Positions 31,172-39,711 of a stretch of 64,000 bases of DNA are shown here, in pieces. The stretch's first letter is position 1; every line of letters starts with the position of its first letter. Source of the stretch: Isoalcanivorax pacificus W11-5 (GTDB lineage Bacteria > Pseudomonadota > Gammaproteobacteria > Pseudomonadales > Alcanivoracaceae). The DNA is taken from assembly GCF_000299335.2 (NCBI RefSeq), contig NZ_CP004387.1:1736001-1800000 (forward strand). The letters run 5' to 3'. The notes under the pieces are model-generated. The model was not told where the DNA came from and searched no databases. It saw nothing but the letters and a program-made list of their open reading frames with translations. The translations under genes and the position numbers were made by a program.

Positions 31172-32640
31172 GGGAGGGCCTCGCTGGTCGGAGTGGTAAG
31201 CAGGGCAGAAAGTGTGTTGTGGTAGTGCGTGGCCAGAGCGTCACGGCGCAGGCGGCCGTTGCTGGTGGCCAGGCCGTTGGCCGCCGTAAAGCGGGCATCG
31301 GCGCGCAACCAGTGATGGGCGCGGGCATAGTCGGGCAGCCCTGCGTTAACAGCGGCCACGGCGGCGGTCAGTGTTTCATCCGGGCAGGGCTCAAAACGGG
31401 GCACCAGCACCGCCACGTTGCGGGGCATGGCTTCACCGTACAGCCAGGCTTGCGCAATGGGGGCCTGCTGCACCAGTTCTGCCTCGACCCATTCGGGATT
31501 GACGTTGCGCCCGAACGCGGTCACGAACTGGTTTTTTTTGCGCCCGTGCAGCGTCAGGAAGCCGGCATTCACCTGGCCGAGATCACCGCTGGCGAGCCAT
31601 CCATCCGGGTGTGGCGCTTCGCCCAAGTAGCCGAGCATGTGTACGCCACGGATCATCACTTCGCCGTCGCTGGCGAGACGAATATCGGCATGCGGCAGTG
31701 TCTGTCCGCTACTGCCTGCGCGGCGCGCGCCCGGGGTGTTGAGCGTCACCACAGAGGCACATTCAGACAGGCCGTAACCCTCGAAGACGGGCAGGCCGAG
31801 AGCATCGGCCCGTTGCAGTAATTGCGGTGCCACATGCCCGCCGCCGACGGCGATAAAGCGCAGACTTCGGGGAGGTGACAGGCCGCGTTCAGCAGCGGTG
31901 ACCAATGCCAGCAACAGTTGTGGCAGCAGGATCAGGCTGTTGGGCTGGCTGTCGCGCAGGGTGGTCATGAAACGCAGCAGGTCGAATTCACTGCTGCCAT
32001 GCAGGCCGATCTCAGCCATCGGCCGGACGTTGATGCAGGCGCCGGCCAGCAGAGGGGCATACACGCCAGCAATGTTTTCCAGCAGCGTGGCCAGCGGCAA
32101 CACGCACAGATGGCGTTTCACTTCGCAGGGCCGGCTGGCCTGATACAGGCTTTTGGCAACGCGCAGTTGTGCGTGCGCGTCGAGACACACGCCCTTGGGT
32201 TGCCCGGTGGTGCCAGATGTATAGGTGATTTTTGCCGTGCCCGGGTGCACCGCAGGCACCTGCTCCGGCGCGCGCTGCCAGCATTCGCCACCGAGTGGAA
32301 CAAAACCGGTTTGCGCGGCCAGCGTGGGCAAGAGCCCGATGGCCAGGTCAATGCCGGCACTGTCGAGCACATGCTGTTGCTGGGCGGTTGAAAAGAAACC
32401 GGGCAGCGGCACATTGATACAACCACTGGCGAGCAATGCGAGGTCCCACAGTATCCACTCGGCGCCGTTATCCAGTGCCAGCGCAACACGGCGCGCGCCG
32501 AGGTGTTGCAGTTGTAAGACCCGCTCGCTGACGGTATCCAGAATGGCCTGCCCGCTCCAGTGCCGGGGGCCCTGTTGCAGCAGCGGGAGCCGGGCGTGAC
32601 GGTGCAGGGCTTGCCAGAGGGCATCAATGGCTGGCGACAT
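31168..32640 (-). CDS. AMP-dependent acyl synthetase/ligase (ANL family)
   Basis: A 490-residue adenylate-forming enzyme. The P-loop is TSGTTGQPKG (141-150), followed by YGLSE (A5) and WLASGDLG (A7), and the C-terminal domain carries LTLHGRKKNQFVTAFGRN with the A8/A10 region. It should activate a carboxylic acid, likely a fatty acid, as the acyl-adenylate and pass it to CoA or another acceptor. ATG 32640 with GGAGAA eight bases upstream is chosen over a longer reading. The start overlaps the hemolysin-family gene by 17 bases; the end overlaps the next gene by four. Confidence 0.88.
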   Translation of the reverse strand: MSPAIDALWQALHRHARLPLLQQGPRHWSGQAILDTVSERVLQLQHLGARRVALALDNGAEWILWDLALLASGCINVPLPGFFSTAQQQHVLDSAGIDLAIGLLPTLAAQTGFVPLGGECWQRAPEQVPAVHPGTAKITYTSGTTGQPKGVCLDAHAQLRVAKSLYQASRPCEVKRHLCVLPLATLLENIAGVYAPLLAGACINVRPMAEIGLHGSSEFDLLRFMTTLRDSQPNSLILLPQLLLALVTAAERGLSPPRSLRFIAVGGGHVAPQLLQRADALGLPVFEGYGLSECASVVTLNTPGARRAGSSGQTLPHADIRLASDGEVMIRGVHMLGYLGEAPHPDGWLASGDLGQVNAGFLTLHGRKKNQFVTAFGRNVNPEWVEAELVQQAPIAQAWLYGEAMPRNVAVLVPRFEPCPDETLTAAVAAVNAGLPDYARAHHWLRADARFTAANGLATSNGRLRRDALATHYHNTLSALLTTPTSEALP

Positions 32641-33310
32641 GATCAAGGTTCTCCGGTGAAAGCAGGGATTGATAGCCCAGCCTGGTGTACAGGCCCTGGC
32701 GCCACAGATGGCGATGGCCACCGAGAATGTGTCCGGCCATGACCTGTGGCTGGCTGCTGTAATAGCTGCCCCAGTCGGCGAGTTCGCTACCCATGCGCGC
32801 AGGGTCGGCGGAGGCCAACTGGCAGGGCGAAAGTCCGAGGCGGTGAAAGCTGTTCAGCAGCGTGTGGGTGCCGGTGAAGACCACCCAGCAGGCGCCCTGT
32901 GAGACCAGCAGATCGGTCAGCGCCACGATCAGCAGGCGTGCGGCACCGGCACTACTGGCGGCCAGATTGCCGACCTCCACAATGCTGCGGCGGGGCACAT
33001 CAGCGCTGGCCTGTGTGCTGATGGCCTGTTCAATCGGCTGGTCCAGATAGCGTTCAAGAAACAGCGTTTGCTCATGCGCCAGCCGCAAGCCGACGCCGCC
33101 CCGCAATTGGCCCTCGTTGTCCTGCAGACTCAACAGTGACGGCATGAAGTGCCGAATGCTGGCCTGGTAGCGCTCAGCGAAGCGCAGGCGGATGAACTGT
33201 TCCAGTGCGGGCCGGCCCGCATGCGCCGGATGGACCGCGTGGACGCTCCAGCCGCCTTGCGTTTGCAGGCGGGCAAGCGGGGTGTTGCGAGTGAGCCAGT
33301 CGGGATGCAT
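32624..33310 (-). CDS. thermostable hemolysin (delta-VPH) family protein
   Basis: A 228-residue protein matching the thermostable-hemolysin family: FAERYQASIRHFMPSLLSL, GGVGLRLA, TLFLERYLDQPIEQ and SIVEVGNLAA. The middle resembles an acyltransferase of the GNAT type (VEVGNLA and then a long helix), and the family name from Vibrio does not prove a toxin. No signal peptide is seen. It is the first gene of the operon and overlaps the ligase gene, so a role in acyl transfer with that ligase is a reasonable guess. Confidence 0.78.
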   Translation of the reverse strand: MHPDWLTRNTPLARLQTQGGWSVHAVHPAHAGRPALEQFIRLRFAERYQASIRHFMPSLLSLQDNEGQLRGGVGLRLAHEQTLFLERYLDQPIEQAISTQASADVPRRSIVEVGNLAASSAGAARLLIVALTDLLVSQGACWVVFTGTHTLLNSFHRLGLSPCQLASADPARMGSELADWGSYYSSQPQVMAGHILGGHRHLWRQGLYTRLGYQSLLSPENLDHVASH

Positions 33311-33391
33311 GCCAGTGTCCAGATCGTCTTGTCTGGCTGGCAGTGTCGTGGGGGAAGCTTAACGGGGCCTTAACTGGCTCGCGGGGGATTG

Positions 33392-33425
33392 AAAAAATGC
33401 CGCCGGGCAATCTGGGTTGCCCGGC
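33392..33425 (-). terminator. rho-independent terminator of the DUF4399 gene
   Basis: Stem GCCGGGCAA/TTGCCCGGC (33402-33410 with 33417-33425) precedes a run of six T on the minus strand. Confidence 0.88.
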
Positions 33426-33436
33426 GCATCGGGCAG

Positions 33437-34009
33437 TTACTCGACGTCCTGCACGGTAATGGTGATTTTCTCGGACATCACCGGCGGGTTGTGCGGGATG
33501 TGGAAATGATCGCCCAGCACCAGTTGCAGGGTGTGCTCGCCCGGCGGCAGTTCCAGCGTGGTTTCGGTCTGGCCTCCGCCGAAGTGGACGATCTGCTCGG
33601 TGGCGGGCAGCGGGAAGTCCATCGGCGGCAGTTCGGTCACGTCGATCAGCAGGTGGTGGTGGCCGCTGTCCGGTTGTTCGGTGCCGGCGGGCACCACATT
33701 CATGCCTTCCAGGCCGAAGCGGACGGTCAGCGGGCTGCTGACGGTGGCGCCATCGGCGGGCTCGACAAAAAACACCCGTGCCCCGGCCGGCGCGGTGCTG
33801 CGCGGCAGTTTGCTGGCCTGCTCGGTGTCGTGGTGCGCGTGGGCATCCTGTTCGGGGGCGGCCTCAGGTGCCGGTGCTGCCGGTTGTGCGGTTTCCTGCC
33901 GGGGTTTGGGTGGCTCAGGGGATTCAGAGCAGCCCTGGAGGAACAGGGCGCCGCCGGCCAGTGCCAGCAGCAGGGGAGACATCAGGGGAAACGTGTATCT
34001 CGCGTTCAT
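33437..34009 (-). CDS. DUF4399 lipoprotein
   Basis: A 190-residue lipoprotein with lipobox LFLQGC (Cys27), a Pro/Glu/Ala linker with HAHHD, and a DUF4399 domain (VFFVEPADGATVSSPLTV, GLEGMNVVPAG, SGHHHLLIDV, PPGEHTLQLVLGDHFHIPH) that occurs in periplasmic or outer-membrane proteins; the several His residues could hold a metal. AAAGGA seven bases before ATG 34009 fixes the start; the longer reading is not supported. Divergent from gltX. Confidence 0.85.
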   Translation of the reverse strand: MNARYTFPLMSPLLLALAGGALFLQGCSESPEPPKPRQETAQPAAPAPEAAPEQDAHAHHDTEQASKLPRSTAPAGARVFFVEPADGATVSSPLTVRFGLEGMNVVPAGTEQPDSGHHHLLIDVTELPPMDFPLPATEQIVHFGGGQTETTLELPPGEHTLQLVLGDHFHIPHNPPVMSEKITITVQDVE

Positions 34010-34130
34010 GGGCATATCCTTTGGCAGTCCACGGTACGATATCGGCCGCCATCGCCGCGACCGTGGAGGGATGTTAGCAGAACATGACAATCGGGTATGT
34101 GGCAGGCAGGATACCGGCGCGCAAGCTGCG

Positions 34131-34136
34131 TATAAT
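34131..34136 (+). promoter_or_regulatory. -10 box of gltX
   Basis: A perfect TATAAT lies 34 bases ahead of the gltX start; the -35 region is poor. Confidence 0.5.
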
Positions 34137-34170
34137 GCGCGGCACTGCACATACCCATCACGGAGCCAGC

Positions 34171-35682
34171 ATGACCGTTCGTACCCGCGTTGCCCCGTCG
34201 CCCACCGGCGATCCCCATGTGGGCACGGCCTACATTGCGCTGTTCAACGCCTGTTTTGCCCGCCAGCACGGCGGGCAGTTCATTCTGCGCATCGAGGATA
34301 CCGACCAGCAGCGTTCCACGGCGGAATCGGAACAGGCGATTCTGGATTCACTGCGCTGGCTGGGCCTGGGCTGGGATGAAGGCCCGGACGTGGGCGGGCC
34401 GTTCGGCCCGTACCGGCAGAGTGAGCGTGGCGACACCTATGCGCAGTATGCGCAACAACTGCTCGACCAGGGCCATGCGTTCCGCTGCTATCGCACACCG
34501 GAAGAACTGGACCAGTTGCGCGAGGCCTTGAAAGAGCAGGGCATCCAGCGCGCACTGAAACCGTCCGACCTGGAACTGCCGGCGGAGGAAGTGGCGCGCC
34601 GTGAAGCGGCCGGTGCGCCTTCAGTGATCCGCATGCGCGTGCCGGAAGACGGTCGCTGCCCGGTGGACGACATGCTGCGCGGCACGATCGAGCTGGACTG
34701 GGCACTGGTGGACGCACAGATCCTGCTGAAATCCGACGGCATGCCAACGTATCACCTGGCCAACGTGGTGGATGATCACCTGATGGAGATCACCCATGTG
34801 ATCCGGGGCGAGGAATGGATCAATTCGGCGCCAAAACATAAATTGCTGTACGAATACTTCGGCTGGGACATGCCGGTGCTGTGCCACATGCCGCTGCTGC
34901 GTAACCCGGACAAGTCGAAGCTGTCCAAGCGCAAGAACCCGACCAGCATCAATTTCTATCGCGACAAGGGTTACCTGCCGGAAGCGCTGCTGAATTATCT
35001 CGGCCGCATGGGCTGGTCGATGCCGGACGAGCGGGAAAAATTCTCGCTGGCCGAGATGCAGGCGAGTTTCGATATCTCCCGCGTCTCGCTGGGTGGCCCG
35101 GTATTTGATGTGGAAAAACTGTCATGGCTGAACGGGCAGTGGCTGCGTGACCTGAACGACGAGCAGTTCCTGGATCAGTTGCAGGGCTGGCTGTTCAACC
35201 GCGAGTACGCGCTGAAAATCATTCCGCACATCAAGAGCCGGGTGGAAACGCTCAGCCAGGTGGTGGACAAGGCCGGTTTCTGCTTCGGCGATGCGCCGGC
35301 CATTACCGAGGCGTCGTTTACCCACAACCAGCACAGCATCGACGACATGAAAGAGTGGCTGCAATATCTGCTCTGGTCGCTGGAAGCATTGCGCCAGTGG
35401 GAGCGCGACCTGCTGTTTGCCGAGGCGCAGTCGTTGTCGAAGGCGCTGGGTGTCAAGGTAAAGGATTTCCTGTTCCCGGTGTTTGTCGCCATTGCCGGTA
35501 CGCCGGCGAGTTTTTCGGTGGTGGACAGTATGGCGATCCTCGGCCCGGACCTGTCCCGTGCACGCTTGCGCGCGGCCATCGAAGTGCTGGGTGGCGTATC
35601 GAAGAAACAGACCAAGAAACTGGAAAAACGCTGGGCCGATATCCGCGAGGGTGGGGTGCCGGCCAGTGCGGCCGGCGAATGA
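34171..35682 (+). CDS. gltX: glutamyl-tRNA synthetase
   Basis: A 503-residue class I synthetase. The HIGH-type motif appears as PHVGT (16-19) and the KMSKS loop as KLSKRKN, with anticodon-binding domain at the C-terminus. The [18 protein letters not shown] start is the family start; upstream in-frame residues are not conserved. It charges tRNA-Glu, whose gene lies just downstream, and supplies Glu-tRNA also for heme synthesis. Confidence 0.97.
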   Translation: MTVRTRVAPSPTGDPHVGTAYIALFNACFARQHGGQFILRIEDTDQQRSTAESEQAILDSLRWLGLGWDEGPDVGGPFGPYRQSERGDTYAQYAQQLLDQGHAFRCYRTPEELDQLREALKEQGIQRALKPSDLELPAEEVARREAAGAPSVIRMRVPEDGRCPVDDMLRGTIELDWALVDAQILLKSDGMPTYHLANVVDDHLMEITHVIRGEEWINSAPKHKLLYEYFGWDMPVLCHMPLLRNPDKSKLSKRKNPTSINFYRDKGYLPEALLNYLGRMGWSMPDEREKFSLAEMQASFDISRVSLGGPVFDVEKLSWLNGQWLRDLNDEQFLDQLQGWLFNREYALKIIPHIKSRVETLSQVVDKAGFCFGDAPAITEASFTHNQHSIDDMKEWLQYLLWSLEALRQWERDLLFAEAQSLSKALGVKVKDFLFPVFVAIAGTPASFSVVDSMAILGPDLSRARLRAAIEVLGGVSKKQTKKLEKRWADIREGGVPASAAGE

Positions 35683-35736
35683 TTCGCCAGCCTGATCAAG
35701 CATTAAGCGGTTGATAAAAAGAGCCGTTTCAAGCGC

Positions 35737-35764
35737 TTGACACCCCTCGGGCTGCTGCTACAAT
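35737..35764 (+). promoter_or_regulatory. stable-RNA promoter for the tRNA-Ala/tRNA-Glu unit
   Basis: TTGACA (35737-35742) and TACAAT (35759-35764) with a 16-base spacer and a GC-rich discriminator, a combination typical of stringently controlled tRNA promoters. Confidence 0.75.
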
Positions 35765-35810
35765 GCGCAGCCTCGACGGGGCGCACAGCGCCTGAGTCGT
35801 CCAGCTTTCT

Positions 35811-35886
<76 letters not shown>

Positions 35887-35902
35887 GATTCCAGAAGGTT
35901 TC

Positions 35903-35978
35903 GTCCCCTTCGTCTAGAGGCCTAGGACACCGCCCTTTCACGGCGGTAACAGGGGTTCGAATCCCCTAGGGGACGCCA
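35903..35978 (+). tRNA. tRNA-Glu (TTC)
   Basis: A 76-base cloverleaf: acceptor GTCCCCT/GGGGAC-type pairing, anticodon loop CTTTCAC (anticodon TTC) on stem CCGCC/GGCGG, T-loop GTTCGAATC, ending CCA. It is co-transcribed with tRNA-Ala 16 bases upstream. Confidence 0.97.
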
Positions 35979-35988
35979 TAGAAAGTAA

Positions 35989-36018
35989 AGCCCGCTACGA
36001 GAGTAGCGGGCTTTTTCT
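35989..36018 (+). terminator. terminator of the tRNA operon
   Basis: Stem AGCCCGCTAC/GTAGCGGGCT with loop GAGA is followed by a T-rich stretch. Confidence 0.92.
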
Positions 36019-36055
36019 TTTGTCTCTTCCCCTGAGGGATTCGGACCAGCCTTTT

Positions 36056-37072
36056 TTAGCTGGCAGCTCGCGGCCCGTAGCTCGCCGCCGGCGCGCAGCG
36101 CCTTCGATACTCTCCCGGTGAGACCTCTACCTCCTTCTTGAACAGACGCCTGAACGAACTGACGTCGGCATAGCCTATCTGGCCGATGATCTGCTCCAGC
36201 GACAGGTCGGTCTGTGCCAGCAGGTGCTTGGCGGTGTCGATGCGCATTTTCTGCAGGTAATGCCCGGGCGGCAGGCCGGTCAGTTCGCGGAAGCGGCGGA
36301 TAAAGGAACGTTCGCTCATGCTGGCCAGGCGGGCCATGTCGGCCACGGGCAGGTCGTTGTTCAGGTTGGCGCGCATATGGTCGATCACGGTTTCGATGGC
36401 GCTGTCGCGGTGCACGGTCAGGTGGGCGGCGCTGAGGTAGGGCGCCTGGGAGGCGGTGCCGGTGTCCACCAGCATGATGCGCGCGCAGGCTGCGGCGACA
36501 TCGGCGTCGATGTAGCGCGCAACCAGGCGCAGGCCGACATGCATCCAGGAGGTGGCAGAGCCGCCGCAGATCAGGTTGTCGGCCTCGGTGACCACGTCGC
36601 GCGGGTGCAGCACCACGGCGGGGTAGCGGCGCCGGAAGGCCTTGGTCAGCCACCAGCTGGTGGTGGCCACACGGCCGTCCAGCAATTGGGCCTCGGCCAG
36701 CACAAAGGTGCCGCTGCAGATGCCGCACAGCACCTTGCCGGCCTGGTGGCGGGCCTTCAGCCAGGTGAGATAGCCGTCCGGCATATTGGCGACGAAGTGT
36801 GCCACCTCGCGGCTGTTCCGGTGATTGAAGCCGGGAATGATGATGATGTCGGCGTCGCTGGCGCGGGTGTAGTTGCCGTCCACCGGCAGCATGAAGCCGG
36901 CTGAACTGCGCACCGGCTTGCCGTCCACGGAGACCACGTTCCACTGAAAGCGCCGGGACGGATCGATGCCGGCGGCATCCGCCTGAATGTTGGCGCTGTT
37001 GAACAGCTCCAGCGGCCCGGTCACCCCGGTAGCAAGAATGTCGTCGACGGCGAAAACTGTCACTTTTGGCAT
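36056..37072 (-). CDS. GlxA-family transcriptional regulator (DJ-1/PfpI + AraC HTH)
   Basis: A 338-residue regulator with an amidase-like DJ-1/PfpI domain (about 1-190, nucleophile-elbow-like GICSGTF) and a C-terminal AraC helix-turn-helix pair (MSERSFIRRFRELTGLPP and IGYADVSSFRRLFKKE). GlxA-type proteins sense small nitrogen compounds or metabolites and activate catabolic genes; the ligand is unknown here. AAGGGG before ATG 37072 supports the start. Divergent from the small membrane protein gene, which it may control. Confidence 0.88.
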   Translation of the reverse strand: MPKVTVFAVDDILATGVTGPLELFNSANIQADAAGIDPSRRFQWNVVSVDGKPVRSSAGFMLPVDGNYTRASDADIIIIPGFNHRNSREVAHFVANMPDGYLTWLKARHQAGKVLCGICSGTFVLAEAQLLDGRVATTSWWLTKAFRRRYPAVVLHPRDVVTEADNLICGGSATSWMHVGLRLVARYIDADVAAACARIMLVDTGTASQAPYLSAAHLTVHRDSAIETVIDHMRANLNNDLPVADMARLASMSERSFIRRFRELTGLPPGHYLQKMRIDTAKHLLAQTDLSLEQIIGQIGYADVSSFRRLFKKEVEVSPGEYRRRCAPAASYGPRAAS

Positions 37073-37205
37073 TTCTGGCCCCTTCATGATGGCGTGATTG
37101 GCCATAACAATGTCAATAACGCCACTGACGCCCCGGGGTTGTCAAGCCGTAGTCTGGTGCTGTCTCAGGCGACGCCCCATGACCGGGGCATCAGGGAGGA
37201 ACACC

Positions 37206-37703
37206 ATGACGACCTATCCGTTTACCCACCGCAGTGCGACGCCCCCCGCGAATTTCTATCACCTGCTGGCAGAGGAACTGTTCGATCCGGCGCTGCGCAC
37301 GCGCCCGATGCCGGTTCGTCGCCGGCCGGCGGTGCCCGTGCCGCTGGCTGCGGGCGCTGCCGGTGCCCTGGGGTTGGCAGCGGCGGCCCTGGCCATCTGG
37401 GGGCTTGGCCTGTTCGCCTACGCGATGCCGCTGTTTCTGATGGCCTCGGCGCTGCTGATGCCGGGGTTGGCCATGGCCGTGCGGCGGCCGCTGTTCCTTG
37501 TGGTGGCGGTGCTGCATCTGCCGCTGATGCTCGGGGGCTTGTACGCGCTACCGCTGAGCGGATGGCTGCCGCTGTATGGGCTGCATCTGTTGCTGGTGGG
37601 GGTGGCGCTGTTCGACCGCTCCGCGAGTGCGGATGTCCGTGTGCAGCGCTGGGGCGGGGTGGAACTGGCCGTGCTGGCGTTGTGCGTGGTGACTGCGTTG
37701 TGA
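37206..37703 (+). CDS. hypothetical membrane protein
   Basis: A 165-residue protein with a polar N-terminus and about four hydrophobic helices from residue 45 onward (AAGAAGALGLAAAALAIWGL, PLFLMASALLMPGLAMA, PLFLVVAVLHLPLMLGG and a C-terminal one). No family is recognised. GGAGG before ATG 37206 is convincing, and a strong terminator follows, so it is a real monocistronic gene. Divergent from the GlxA-type regulator gene. Confidence 0.6.
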   Translation: MTTYPFTHRSATPPANFYHLLAEELFDPALRTRPMPVRRRPAVPVPLAAGAAGALGLAAAALAIWGLGLFAYAMPLFLMASALLMPGLAMAVRRPLFLVVAVLHLPLMLGGLYALPLSGWLPLYGLHLLLVGVALFDRSASADVRVQRWGGVELAVLALCVVTAL

Positions 37704-37741
37704 GATGACGTTGCGCTGAGGTGTGAAGGCTCCGTTCTTTG

Positions 37742-37766
37742 CCGCCCGTGCCGGGCGGTTTTTTTT
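37742..37766 (+). terminator. rho-independent terminator
   Basis: Stem CCGCCCG/CGGGCGG with a three-base loop is followed by eight T. Confidence 0.9.
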
Positions 37767-37898
37767 GTCTGGTCTGACTGGTGTCTGCCGCTCAGGCGAC
37801 GGGCACACTTTTTACATCAGGTCGCGTCCACTGGCATGCTCCTTGCTCGAATTCATCCTGTGCAAGGCGCAGAATGAATCCATCCGGAGGACAGGCTG

Positions 37899-38663
37899 AT
37901 GGGACTGAAAGCGGTCTTTCTCGATCTTGCCGGCGTGCTGTATGAAGGGCGCCGCGCGATTCCCGGCGCGCAGGACGCGGTGGCCCGGCTGCAGGCCTCG
38001 CCGCTGACGCTGCGCTTTGTCACCAATACATCCCGCCGCAGCCGCGCACAGGTGCTGGATGATCTGGCGCAACTGGGCTTCGACATTGCCCCGGACACCC
38101 TGTTCACCGCACCGCTGGCCGCGCGCCAGTGGCTGGTGCGTCGTGGGCACCGGCCGTTGTTGCTGGTGCATCCGGACATCGAATGCGAATTTGCAGGGTT
38201 GTCGCAGGCAGACCCCGATGCGGTGTTGCTGGCCGACGCCGAAGACCGGCTCAACTACCGCAATCTGGACAACGCCTTCCGGCTGTTGATGACCGGCGCC
38301 CCGTTGCTGGCCATCGGGATCAACCGTTATTTCAAGACGGAAGACGGCCTGCACCTGGATGCCGGGCCGTTTGTGCGGGCGCTGGAATTTGCCACAGGCA
38401 CGCAGGCCGTGGTGGCGGGCAAACCCGCCACGGATTTTTTCCGGGAGGTGCTGAATGATGCCGGCTGCGCACCGGAAGAAGCCTTGATGGTGGGCGACGA
38501 CGTGCACGGCGACGTTGAAGGGGCACTCGATGCCGGCCTGCGCGCGATGCTGGTGCAGACCGGCAAGTACCGCCCCGGTGACGAAGACCGGATACAGGGG
38601 GTGTTCGGCGTCCGGCCATCGATCACGGAGGTGGTGGACGCGGTACTTCAGCCGCCGGGGTGA
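37899..38663 (+). CDS. HAD-superfamily phosphatase, LHPP-like (TIGR01458 type)
   Basis: A 254-residue HAD hydrolase. Motif I is FLDLAGVLYE (Asp9; the usual second Asp at +2 is Ala11, as in the LHPP subfamily, which has Ser there). Motif II is in RFVTNTSRRS, motif III Lys in VVAGKPATDF, motif IV MVGDDVHGDVEGA. LHPP-type enzymes act on phospholysine, phosphohistidine or small phosphates. CGGAGGACAGGCTG precedes the ATG. It overlaps the convergent dehydrogenase gene by 16 bases. Confidence 0.82.
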   Translation: MGLKAVFLDLAGVLYEGRRAIPGAQDAVARLQASPLTLRFVTNTSRRSRAQVLDDLAQLGFDIAPDTLFTAPLAARQWLVRRGHRPLLLVHPDIECEFAGLSQADPDAVLLADAEDRLNYRNLDNAFRLLMTGAPLLAIGINRYFKTEDGLHLDAGPFVRALEFATGTQAVVAGKPATDFFREVLNDAGCAPEEALMVGDDVHGDVEGALDAGLRAMLVQTGKYRPGDEDRIQGVFGVRPSITEVVDAVLQPPG

Positions 38664-39556
38664 TCTGCGGTGGAGGTGTCTTCGCGGCGCTGCTGTAACC
38701 GGCGCAGCAGGCTGGAGGTATCCCAGCGGCCACCGCCCAGCGCCTGCACGTCCCGGTAGAAATCATTCACCATCGCTGTCAGGGGCAGTTCGCTGCCGTT
38801 GCGCGCGCCTTCGCGCAGGCAGATGTCCAGGTCCTTGCGCATCCAGTCCACCGCAAAGCCGTGTTCGTATTCGCCGGCAATCATGGTGCGGTGCCGGTTT
38901 ACCATCTGCCAGGAGCTGGCGGCACCCTGGGAAATCACATCGATGACACGCTGCACGTCAAGCCCTGCGTTTTCCGCGAACGCCATGCCTTCGGCCAGGC
39001 CCTGTACCACCGCGCCGACGCAGATCTGGTTCACCATCTTGGTCAGTTGCCCGGCGCCGCTGGGGCCCATCAGGGTGACGGCGCGGGCGTAGTGTGCCTG
39101 CACCGGCCGTGCACGCTCGAAGGCGTCGGCATCCCCGCCGCACATGATGGTCAGGGCGCCTTGCTCGGCACCCTGCTGACCGCCCGAGACGGGGGCGTCG
39201 ATGAAATGGCAGCCCTTTTCCTGCGCTTTGGCGGCCAGTTCGCGCGCGACTTCTGCAGAGGCGGTGGTGTGGTCGACCAGCACCGACGCCGGGCCGGCGC
39301 CGGCGAGGATGCCGGTGTCACCCAGCACCACGTGCCGCAGATCGTCGTCGTTGCCCACGCAACTCATGACGAACGACGCGCCACGGGCCGCGTCGCGGGG
39401 GGTGTCGGCCCGCTCGCCGCCGTACTCGGCGACCCATTGTTCGGCCTTGGCGGTGGTGCGGTTATAGACGGTGACCTGATAGCCGGCGCGTTGCAGATGG
39501 CCGGCCATGGGGTAGCCCATGACGCCCAGGCCGATAAAGGCGATTCGCGTGCTCAT
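38648..39556 (-). CDS. 3-hydroxyisobutyrate dehydrogenase family NAD(P)-dependent oxidoreductase
   Basis: A 302-residue beta-hydroxyacid dehydrogenase: cofactor motif GLGVMGYPMAG (9-19), substrate motif FIDAPVSGGQQGAEQG, catalytic Lys in GAGQLTKMVNQ, and C-terminal helix signature DLDICLREG. Substrates of the family include 3-hydroxyisobutyrate and tartronate semialdehyde; the exact one is not decidable by eye. ATG 39556 with AGGGA upstream is chosen; 36 upstream residues in frame are non-conserved. Confidence 0.85.
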   Translation of the reverse strand: MSTRIAFIGLGVMGYPMAGHLQRAGYQVTVYNRTTAKAEQWVAEYGGERADTPRDAARGASFVMSCVGNDDDLRHVVLGDTGILAGAGPASVLVDHTTASAEVARELAAKAQEKGCHFIDAPVSGGQQGAEQGALTIMCGGDADAFERARPVQAHYARAVTLMGPSGAGQLTKMVNQICVGAVVQGLAEGMAFAENAGLDVQRVIDVISQGAASSWQMVNRHRTMIAGEYEHGFAVDWMRKDLDICLREGARNGSELPLTAMVNDFYRDVQALGGGRWDTSSLLRRLQQRREDTSTADHPGG

Positions 39557-39711
39557 GCTGTGTGTCCCTGTGAAGACGGCTGACAGGCCAGAGTGTAGCG
39601 AAGTGCGCAGCCGATGGCCCGGCGGCGCAAGAAAATTGCCATCGCGTGTCCACTTCCCAGTCATTCCCCGCCCTGAGGATGGGCTTTTGATTCAGACAGG
39701 GAGTGAGGTAC

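Noticed and set aside
32624-33310. Toxin (hemolysin) gene
   Set aside because: There is no signal peptide and the genes around it are metabolic; the family name comes from Vibrio and proves nothing here.
35922-36944. A 340-codon open frame on the minus strand
   Set aside because: It runs across the tRNA-Glu gene and its terminator and is antisense-frame shadow of the GlxA-type gene; Arg/Pro-rich composition.
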